Below are positions 50,123 through 56,744 of a DNA stretch of 56,744 bases, piece after piece. Position 1 is the stretch's first letter; each line of letters opens with the position of its first letter. Source of the DNA: an uncultured Pseudomonadota bacterium (GTDB taxonomy: Bacteria > Myxococcota_A > UBA796 > UBA9615); the NCBI GenBank assembly GCA_937891735.1, contig CALAGR010000398.1:1-56744 (forward strand). Direction: 5' to 3'. A program made the translations under genes and the position numbers. The notes below the pieces were generated by a model, which saw only the letters and a list, made by a program, of their open reading frames with translations, was not told where the DNA came from and did no database searches.

Positions 50123-53100
50123 GTGCGACCCTCGATCCCACGGACTCTAGCAGCGTCCGGCCTGGCCCTTTGCTGCGTTTGCCTCCCCGCCGCGGCCTCG
50201 GCCACGACGGTGCTGCTGCTCGCCGCGGACGACGCGACGGCGGTCGATGCCGTGGAGACAGCGCTGCTGGGGACGGGGAGCTTCGTCGCCGCCGACGTGT
50301 CGAAGCGGCCCGCGACCTCGACTCCGTTGCTCAGCGAGCTCACACCCTTCGACGTCGTGCTGCTGTGGAGCGAGGATCCCTGGGACGACCCGACGGGGCT
50401 CGGTGACGTGCTCGACGGCTACCTCGGGGCCGGCGGCTCGCTCGTGCTGGGAGCCCACGCCCTGGAGGTCGGCGCCCAGCCGCTGGGGGCGTTCGACGCC
50501 GCCAACAGCTCGCCGCTCGTGCCCGGCGCCCCGGCGACCGTGCCCGGCGACATCGATCTGACCGCAGCCGATCTGACCCACCCGCTGTACGCCGGCGTCA
50601 CCGCGATCACCTTCCCCGACCTTCTCCAGGGCAGCCCCCTCCTGGCCAGCGGAGCGGACCTGCTGGGCGTGGACACCGCCGGCAACAACGTGGTCGCGGC
50701 GTGGTGCGACCGAAGCGTCGTGGCGGTCAACATCTTCCCGCCCTCGCTCCCCACGGCGTCGCCCGATGCGGCGCTCCTGGTCGCCAACGCGATCACCATG
50801 ACGGCTCTGGACACCCTCCCGGTGGCGGACGCCGGCGGGCCCTATGCCGTGGACGAGGGGGCCAGCGCAGGCCTGGACGCCACCGCCACCACGGCCGGCG
50901 ATCTGGGGCCCCTGACGTGGGCCTGGGACATCGACGCGGATGGGATCTTCGGCGATCTGACGGGCAGCGCGCCGACCTTTGATGGCTCCGCGCTGGACGG
51001 GCCATCGGTGGTCGCGGTGGTGGTTCGGGCGACGGACGCGTGCGGGCGCACGAGCGATGCGTCGAGCACCGTCACGGTGGCCAACGTGCTGCCGGTGGTC
51101 AGCTCGGTCACCAACGCCGGCCCGGTGGTGGAGGGCTCCCCGGTGGCGCTCGCCGCGACCGGCAGCGACGTGGCCGCCGACCCCCTGAGCTGGTCGTGGT
51201 CTCTGGGGGACGGCACCACCGACGTCGGCGCGAGCATCAGCCACGTGTACGCAGACGACGGCAGCTTCGTCGCGGTCGCCACCGCGGACGACGGGGACGG
51301 CGGGACCGCGTCGGGCAGCACGACGGTGCTCGTCACCAACGGGCCCCCCGTGATCGCCTCGGTGAGCAACGACGGCCCCCGCGGAGAAGGGGCCACCGTG
51401 ACCTTCGCGGTCAGCGCCAGCGATCCGGGAGGCGCCGCCGATCCGCTCACCATGGCCTGGGACTTCGGGGACGGCACCGCCGGCGCGGGGGTCGCGCCCA
51501 CCCACATCTACGCAGACGACGGCACGTTCACGGCGACCGTCACCGTCACCGACGACGAGGGCGCCTCCGTGGTCGGGTCCACGAGCGTGACCATCACCAA
51601 CGTCGCGCCCACGGTCACCTCGGTCACCAACGACGGGCCCCGCCCTGAGGCGGCCACGGTCACGTTCGCGGCGACGGCCACGGATCCTGCCGGCTCCCTC
51701 GATCCGCTGAGCTGGTCCTGGACCTTCGGAGACGGCACCACGGGCAGCGGCCCGAGCCCCACCCACATCTACGCCGACGACGGCGTGTACACGGCCACCG
51801 CCACCGTGACCGACGGCGACGGCGGCTCGGCCACCGGCACCACCACCGTGACCATCACGAACGTCGCCCCCTCGGTGGGACCGGTGGTGCACGACGGCCC
51901 CCAGCCCGAGACCGCGACGGTGAGCTTCAGCGTCGTGGCGTCCGATGTCGCGGGCGGCAACGACCCCCTGACCTACGCCTGGACCTTCGGGGACGGAGCG
52001 ACGGCGACCGGGTCCAGCACGAGCCACCCCTACGCCGACGACGGCACCTGGACGGTGACCGTGATGGTGAGCGACGGCGACGGCGGCTCCACCGCATCGT
52101 CGGCGAGCGTGGTGGTCACGAACACCGCCCCCACGCTGACCGCCCTCGTGGGGGACACCGCGGGGCTGGTGGGGCAGACCCTGACGTTCGCGGTGGCGGG
52201 CACCGATCCGGCGGGAGCCGCAGATCCGTTGACCGCCACCTGGGACTTCGGTGACGGCGGCGCCGCCAGCGGCGCGAGCGCAGCGCATCCCTGGCTCAGC
52301 CCCGGCACGTTCATGGTGGGGGTGACCCTGGACGACGGGGACGGCGGCGCCGTCTCCGCCTCGCTGCCCGTCACGATCACCAACCCCGGGCCCACGATCA
52401 GCCTCGCGCCCCCGCCCTCGGGGATCCTGGAGGGCAGCGCAGCGACCCTGGTGGCGACCGCCGCGGACGTGCTCGGGGCTCCCGTGACCCTGAGCTGGAG
52501 CTGGGGCGACGGCTCCGCGCCGAGCGTCGGTCCCGGCCTGACCAGCGCGTCCCACGCCTGGCCCGACGATGGGCCCTGGACCGTCGCCGTCACCGCCACG
52601 GACGGGTTCGGGGGCAGCACCACCGCCTCCGTCAGCGTGCCCGTCGCGAACGTCCCGCCGAACATCACGGCGAGCCCGGCGTCGAGCGGCGCCGAGGCGG
52701 TTCAGTACACCGTGAGCCTGACCCGCACCGATCCCGCCGGTCCGCTCGATCCGCCGACTTGGACGCTGCTGGCCGCCCCCGCGGGGGCCGCGTTGCTCGG
52801 CTCCCTGGTGACCTGGACCCCCGACTACGCCCAGGCCGAGGCGGGCCCGCTGACCTTCGCGGTGCGCGTGCAGGACGGGGACGGGGGCGTGGACACGGTG
52901 AGCTGGACCGTCGATCCCGACTGGACCGACGCCGACTCCGACGGGCTTCCGGACACCTGGGAGCTGTCCAACGGGCTCGATCCGACCAGCGACGACGGCG
53001 CGGCGGACCCGGACGGCGACGGCCTGGACAACGCCGCCGAGTACGCCGGGGCGACGGACCCGCAGGGCTCCAACGCCCCGGGGACCCCGGTCCCGACGTC

Positions 53101-54514
53101 GCCGCTGCAGGGGGCGTCGGTGTTCACCGTGACGCCCGCGCTGCTCTGGGACGATGGGGTGGACCCGGACGGCGACGCCGTCACCCACACGGTGCAGGTC
53201 TACGCCGACGAGCAGCTCACCGGTCTGCTCGACTCCGTGGTGGGCCTCGCCGCGACCACCGGGCAGTCGTCCTGGACGGTCAGCACCCCGCTGCCGGAGG
53301 ATGCGCTCGCGTGGTGGCGCGTTCGGGCGAGCGACGCGTCGGGGGCCGGGCCCTGGACCCAGGCGGAGTCCTTCTTCGTGGACTCGACGAACTCGGCGCC
53401 GACGATGCCGACCCCGCTGAGCCCCTTCGACGAGACCGTCACCGTGCTGCTCCCCGACTTCGTCACCGGTCCCGTGGCGGACTCCGAAGGAGACGGCATC
53501 GACGTGGTGGTGCGGGTGCGGGACGCCAGCGGGTCCCTCTTCGACACCCTGCCCGCGGTCGAGCAGGGCGACGGCAGCTGGGTCGCGCAGTCGTCGTCGG
53601 CGCTGGCGGAGGATCTCGCCTGGTCCTGGACCGCGGAGGCCGTGGACTCCCGGGGCGCGTCCCTGGGCGAGTCCAGCGAGACACCCTTCGTGATCGACGT
53701 CACCAACACCGCGCCGGCTCCCCCGATCCTGCTCAGCCCCGACGACGAGGCGGTGGTGGACAACGTGCTGGACGTGTCCGTGTCCGTGGGGGCAGACCCG
53801 GATGGCGACGAAGATCCGCTGTTCGTGCGCCTGCAGGCGGACGTGGAGCAGGACTTCATCGGGGCGGACCGGCAGGAGGTCGGGCCCACCGCCGGGTCAG
53901 GGGGCGAGGTGGTGGTGCTGTCGTTGCCCGAGGCGCTGCCGGAGAACCGGTTCGTGTGGCTCCGCGCCCGCACCGAGGATGATCGTGGAGGTGCGTCGGC
54001 CTGGGTCGCCCGCCGGGTGTACGTCGATGGGCTGCCCGAGGCTCCGACGGCCGTCACGATCGTCGCTCCGGTGGCCGAACAGGTGGTCGAGCCCGACGGG
54101 CTGGTGGTGCGCTGGGCGCCCGCGGCCGACCCCGAGGACGGCGCGCTGACCTACACCATCGAGCTGTCCGCCGAGGGCGCCGATGACCCGGCCTGGACGG
54201 AGTCGGACCTGAGCATCACGGACGGCGAGGGGCAGGTCACCGTGCCGATCACGCTCGAGGAGCGGGCCTGGCTGGTGAGGGCCCGGGCGACGGACGTGAG
54301 CGGGCTGGACGGTCCCTGGGGGCCCCCCATCCGGTTCCTGGTGCTGCCTCAGGCCGGTCCGGGGTTCGATCTGGGGCCCGGCGAGGGCACCGGCTGCAGC
54401 TGCGGGTCGGCCGTGGGCGGAGCGGGCGCGCCCCGATGGACCACCCTCTGGCTGGCCCTGGGGGCCCTCGGCCTCAGAACCTGGCGCCGACGCCGGCCCA
54501 GACGCGACCCGTAA
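50123..54514 (+). CDS. large PKD-repeat surface protein with MYXO-CTERM-type tail
   Basis: The 1463-residue protein has a signal peptide (LAASGLALCCVCLPAAASA) and an N-terminal domain of about 210 residues with a ThuA/amidotransferase-like strand pattern (TVLLLAADDATAVD; DVVLLWSEDPWDD). About seven PKD domains follow (residues 230-860, each with DFGDGT-like and HIYADDGT-like strands). A thrombospondin-type calcium segment (DADSDGLPDTWELSNGLDP) lies near residue 935, and three or four fibronectin-like units after that. The tail has CSCGS, hydrophobic TTLWLALGALGL and RRRRPRR. It is a long stalked surface protein, perhaps for adhesion or glycan binding; no catalytic motif is certain. The GTG start at 50123 has only a weak GAGG close by. 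It overlaps the convergent next gene by 41 bp at the 3' end. Confidence 0.82.
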   Translation: MRPSIPRTLAASGLALCCVCLPAAASATTVLLLAADDATAVDAVETALLGTGSFVAADVSKRPATSTPLLSELTPFDVVLLWSEDPWDDPTGLGDVLDGYLGAGGSLVLGAHALEVGAQPLGAFDAANSSPLVPGAPATVPGDIDLTAADLTHPLYAGVTAITFPDLLQGSPLLASGADLLGVDTAGNNVVAAWCDRSVVAVNIFPPSLPTASPDAALLVANAITMTALDTLPVADAGGPYAVDEGASAGLDATATTAGDLGPLTWAWDIDADGIFGDLTGSAPTFDGSALDGPSVVAVVVRATDACGRTSDASSTVTVANVLPVVSSVTNAGPVVEGSPVALAATGSDVAADPLSWSWSLGDGTTDVGASISHVYADDGSFVAVATADDGDGGTASGSTTVLVTNGPPVIASVSNDGPRGEGATVTFAVSASDPGGAADPLTMAWDFGDGTAGAGVAPTHIYADDGTFTATVTVTDDEGASVVGSTSVTITNVAPTVTSVTNDGPRPEAATVTFAATATDPAGSLDPLSWSWTFGDGTTGSGPSPTHIYADDGVYTATATVTDGDGGSATGTTTVTITNVAPSVGPVVHDGPQPETATVSFSVVASDVAGGNDPLTYAWTFGDGATATGSSTSHPYADDGTWTVTVMVSDGDGGSTASSASVVVTNTAPTLTALVGDTAGLVGQTLTFAVAGTDPAGAADPLTATWDFGDGGAASGASAAHPWLSPGTFMVGVTLDDGDGGAVSASLPVTITNPGPTISLAPPPSGILEGSAATLVATAADVLGAPVTLSWSWGDGSAPSVGPGLTSASHAWPDDGPWTVAVTATDGFGGSTTASVSVPVANVPPNITASPASSGAEAVQYTVSLTRTDPAGPLDPPTWTLLAAPAGAALLGSLVTWTPDYAQAEAGPLTFAVRVQDGDGGVDTVSWTVDPDWTDADSDGLPDTWELSNGLDPTSDDGAADPDGDGLDNAAEYAGATDPQGSNAPGTPVPTSPLQGASVFTVTPALLWDDGVDPDGDAVTHTVQVYADEQLTGLLDSVVGLAATTGQSSWTVSTPLPEDALAWWRVRASDASGAGPWTQAESFFVDSTNSAPTMPTPLSPFDETVTVLLPDFVTGPVADSEGDGIDVVVRVRDASGSLFDTLPAVEQGDGSWVAQSSSALAEDLAWSWTAEAVDSRGASLGESSETPFVIDVTNTAPAPPILLSPDDEAVVDNVLDVSVSVGADPDGDEDPLFVRLQADVEQDFIGADRQEVGPTAGSGGEVVVLSLPEALPENRFVWLRARTEDDRGGASAWVARRVYVDGLPEAPTAVTIVAPVAEQVVEPDGLVVRWAPAADPEDGALTYTIELSAEGADDPAWTESDLSITDGEGQVTVPITLEERAWLVRARATDVSGLDGPWGPPIRFLVLPQAGPGFDLGPGEGTGCSCGSAVGGAGAPRWTTLWLALGALGLRTWRRRRPRRDP
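50821..52700 (+). repeat. PKD domain repeats within the surface protein gene
   Basis: About seven coding units of roughly 260 bp each carry the words for DGDGG, W-x-FGDG and (H/S)-x-YADDG. The core units between 51100 and 52120 are nearly periodic, with the word for THIYADDG recurring at 51499 and 51759. The units differ enough in sequence that recombination between them is not obviously frequent. Confidence 0.75.
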
Positions 54515-56036
54515 AGCCGAAGAAGGCCGCTCCGGTGTGCACATCGGAGGCGCCGACGAAGCCGGCTTCCCCTTCGATCCGCACGATGAACGGGCCGTCC
54601 CCGGGGGCGAAGTCGGCGCCGCCCTGGATCGCGGCCCCGGCCAGGAACCCGGCGATGGGCTCGACCTGGTTGACCGCGCCCTGGAACACACCGAACACGA
54701 ACGGCGCGATGGGGCCCTCGGGCTTCTGGATCCCCGCGCCGAGCCCGAAGGGCACCAGCAGGATCACGCCGGGCACCGGCTCGGAGGCGCCCGTGTCCAC
54801 CAGGAACTGACCGCCGTAGGCGGGGCGCGCGAACACGGTCACCGTCAGCGGACCCACCACGCGCAGGCTCACGTCGGCCGCGACCATGCCGTAGTCGAAG
54901 CCCTGAAGGTGCTGGTAGCCGCCGCCGATCGCGAACCGCACCCGGCTCTCACCCATCGGAGGGGGAGCGGCGGACGGAGGGGCGGGCTGGAGCGGCTCCC
55001 GGTCCGGTTCGTTCCCGGCGACGTGCCCCGACGGCGTGCTCGGGTCCTCGGGCTCGTCCTCTTCGACGACCGCAGGGGAGCCGGAGCGCTTCGTCTTCGC
55101 CCAGTCGACGCGCGCGCCGCCGTCGGACGGGAAGGTCGCCGCCGAGACCACACGACGGCCCTTGAACCGCAGCAGGTGGATGTCGCCGTCGCGGCCCTGG
55201 AACTCGCTCAGGAGGAGCAGGCGCATGGCCAGCTCTCCGCCTTCGCTTCGCCCGCCGTCGGCCCACACGCGCCGTCCGCTGCCCGGATGCACCATCACCG
55301 CGTCGATGCCGGCGGTGCGCACCCACATGCCCCGCAGACCGCCTCCGGGCTCGCGGGTCTGGAGCAGGTGCCTTCCGGCGGCGAGCGTGACCCCTTCGCG
55401 GCCCGGGTCCCCGAGCTCGTCGCCATCGACCAGCAGCCCCTCGATGGAGCCCTCGCGGTACCAGGAGTACAGCCTGGCGGAGGCGAGCACCTGCACCCCC
55501 CTGCCTGCTTCGAGCAGATCGAGGTGGGGCTGCGGGAAGCCGCGCAGGCCTTCGAACGTCGGATCGAGGGCCAGGGCGTCGTTCATGGAGACCTTGGCGC
55601 CGGCTTCGTCCCCCTGGTCGAAGAGCGCAGCGCCTCGCAGGAACGCGAGCCGGGTGAGCGTCGCGCGGGGCACCGCGTGGGACGCGCAGGGCAGCAGGGT
55701 CTCGAGCACGTCGAGATCCGAGATGGCCTTTTCGAGCTCGAAGCTCAGCACCGACTCCATGACCGCGTCGAGCTTGTCGTCGAGCTTGAGCTTGATCTCG
55801 GTGCCTTCGCACTGCTCGATGGTGGCGTTGGACGCGAGCAGGCGGGTGGGCCCCGCGAGCACGTCGCCGGAAAGGACCATCTTGGGGGCAACCCCCGTGC
55901 GATCCTTGACGACCTCGGCGGCGTCGCGATCCCGCTCCACCCCGCCGTCGTGCAGGACGATGTCCGCCCGAGCGATCCCCGGGCCGGCCCCGAGGCTCAG
56001 CAACGCGGCGGTCGCGAAGAGCGCGCGCCGGCTCAC
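54474..56036 (-). CDS. secreted protein with helical repeats and possible beta-barrel end
   Basis: The 520-residue product has a signal peptide (SRRALFATAALLSLGAGPGIARA). The N-terminal half holds TPR-like helices (LTRLAFLRGAALFDQGDEAGAKVS, then NDALALDPTFEG) ending in a PEGA-like stretch (GREGVTLAAGRHLLQ). A linker of acidic and Pro-rich sequence follows. The last 150 residues alternate short strands with small residues and end in ...GFTGRVWAGVGARF, the terminal Phe typical of outer membrane beta-barrels. This suggests a barrel-like domain in the outer membrane; a full barrel is not proven. It starts at a GTG overlapping the stop of the PEGA membrane gene (GTGA). Confidence 0.7.
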   Translation of the reverse strand: MSRRALFATAALLSLGAGPGIARADIVLHDGGVERDRDAAEVVKDRTGVAPKMVLSGDVLAGPTRLLASNATIEQCEGTEIKLKLDDKLDAVMESVLSFELEKAISDLDVLETLLPCASHAVPRATLTRLAFLRGAALFDQGDEAGAKVSMNDALALDPTFEGLRGFPQPHLDLLEAGRGVQVLASARLYSWYREGSIEGLLVDGDELGDPGREGVTLAAGRHLLQTREPGGGLRGMWVRTAGIDAVMVHPGSGRRVWADGGRSEGGELAMRLLLLSEFQGRDGDIHLLRFKGRRVVSAATFPSDGGARVDWAKTKRSGSPAVVEEDEPEDPSTPSGHVAGNEPDREPLQPAPPSAAPPPMGESRVRFAIGGGYQHLQGFDYGMVAADVSLRVVGPLTVTVFARPAYGGQFLVDTGASEPVPGVILLVPFGLGAGIQKPEGPIAPFVFGVFQGAVNQVEPIAGFLAGAAIQGGADFAPGDGPFIVRIEGEAGFVGASDVHTGAAFFGFTGRVWAGVGARF

Positions 56037-56744
56037 TTGAGCTTCTCGTTGAGGGCGTAGAAGTCTGCGTGGTAGCGGGTCTTCTTGCCGGCTTCCACGA
56101 CGAGCGTCTTCTTGCCGGAGCGTCGGGTGAACTCGCCGCACTCGGCCTCGTCGGAGCAGACGAACCGCACCTTGTAGGTGCCGGGCGCGAGGGCGAGACC
56201 ACGCCGGGTGTCGTCGGTGGTGCCGAGCAGCGCGCCGTCCACGAAGACATCGCAGCGCGGACGCGCCGAGAGGTGCAGCGTGCCGATCTCGTCGCCCGTG
56301 GCGGCGGCCACGGCCGTCTCGTTCTGGGTCTCGGGCTGGGCGCGCGGCTCGGTCTTCGGCGCGGGCTTGGGGGTGGATGGCTCGACCTTGCGGCGCTCCT
56401 CGTGCGGCGCGGGCCCGGCAGGCGACGCCGGCTCGGCGGCGGTCGGCGCTTCGGCGGTCGCTGCTTCAGCCACCGCTTCAGCCACCGCTTCGGTCGGCTC
56501 CTGCACGGCGGCCCCGGTGGGCTCCTCTTCGGCGGCCACCGCTGGGGTCGGCGCTTCGGCCACGGCGGGGGGCGCTTCGACCGGATCGGTGGTGGCGTTG
56601 GCGGCGCTCGCGGTGGGGTCGTCCGCGCCGGCCTCGACCGTCGCCGGGCCTCCGCCCAGCTTGTTCACGGCCAGCACGATCACCGCCAGGAGCAGCAACA
56701 GGCCCACCGCGGCCATCACGTACAGGGGCTTCCTGCCCGGCGCG
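56033..56744 (-). CDS. PEGA-domain membrane protein, N-terminus outside the window
   Basis: The frame is open to the right edge (reading in as GRKPLYVMAAVGLL), so this is the C-terminal part of a longer protein. One membrane helix (VMAAVGLLLLLAVIVLAVN) is followed by a long Ala/Pro/Glu-rich linker with PTEAVAEAVAEAATAEAP-like repeats. The end is a PEGA domain (LHLSARPRCDVFVDGALLGT ... ALAPGTYKVRFVC) with two Cys. In Myxococcota this layout often follows a Ser/Thr protein kinase domain; that part is not visible here, so it is a guess. It is coupled to the following gene by a 4-bp overlap. Confidence 0.75.
   Translation of the reverse strand, partial: APGRKPLYVMAAVGLLLLLAVIVLAVNKLGGGPATVEAGADDPTASAANATTDPVEAPPAVAEAPTPAVAAEEEPTGAAVQEPTEAVAEAVAEAATAEAPTAAEPASPAGPAPHEERRKVEPSTPKPAPKTEPRAQPETQNETAVAAATGDEIGTLHLSARPRCDVFVDGALLGTTDDTRRGLALAPGTYKVRFVCSDEAECGEFTRRSGKKTLVVEAGKKTRYHADFYALNEKLK

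Noticed and set aside
50147..53188. Open frame of about 1000 codons opposite the PKD-repeat gene
   Set aside because: Arg/Gly/Val-rich composition without domains; the plus-strand frame has a signal peptide, PKD domains and a sorting tail.
1..56744. rRNA, tRNA, insertion sequence or phage genes
   Set aside because: No cloverleaf, rRNA-like block, transposase or phage structural motif was recognised on either strand by reading.

Overview
The window is about 57 kb of very GC-rich bacterial DNA with densely packed genes, frequent GTG/TTG starts and short overlaps. It looks like a chromosome segment from a Myxococcota-type (former deltaproteobacterial) organism. The signs are two secreted proteins with a Cys-x-Cys / membrane segment / Arg-cluster C-terminal sorting tail (MYXO-CTERM type), a giant lipoprotein of MopE-like Asp/Cys repeats, PEGA-domain membrane proteins, PKD-repeat proteins and many small lipoproteins. 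No rRNA, tRNA, insertion sequence, prophage or CRISPR array was seen. No gap without a gene is longer than 300 bases.

Layout. (1) 0-4.2 kb: a STAND-like ATPase with TPR repeats, divergent from an N6-adenine DNA methyltransferase, with a perfect 13-bp inverted repeat between them. (2) 4.3-9.3 kb: a DUF6624-like membrane protein, then a two-gene NAD-linked formate dehydrogenase (NuoE-NuoF fusion plus a catalytic subunit). The catalytic gene is interrupted by an in-frame TGA that is almost certainly read as selenocysteine, because a bacterial SECIS hairpin follows it. (3) 9.3-14.7 kb: a small unknown protein and a 1621-residue lipoprotein with 22 MopE-like repeats. (4) 15-27.3 kb: household and envelope genes (PlsC-type acyltransferase, family 2 glycosyltransferase, citrate synthase, C45-type Ntn hydrolase, lipase, phosphofructokinase, alpha/beta hydrolase, M23 peptidase, lipoproteins, PEGA protein).

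(5) 27.5-46.0 kb is the most striking part: a type II fatty-acid/polyketide-like locus. It holds eight ketosynthase-fold genes in strict alternation of catalytically intact (Cys-His-His) and active-site-less copies, giving four KS / chain-length-factor-like pairs. With them are one long acyl carrier protein, three FabL-like SDR reductases (one with its catalytic Tyr changed to Phe and translationally coupled to an intact one), and an extended-SDR thioester/acyl reductase. In the middle sit a hybrid receiver-PilZ-like protein, a PAS histidine kinase and a response regulator. No dehydratase, acyltransferase, thioesterase, radical SAM enzyme or desaturase is visible. I know of no described system with four such pairs around one ACP; the product is unknown. 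A likely course is chain extension on the ACP by one or more heterodimers, reduction by the SDRs and reductive release.

(6) 46-56.7 kb: a small unknown protein, a WYL-domain regulator, hypothetical and secreted proteins, two divergent MYXO-CTERM-type surface proteins (one with about seven PKD domains), a secreted protein with a possible beta-barrel end, and a PEGA-domain membrane protein cut by the window edge.
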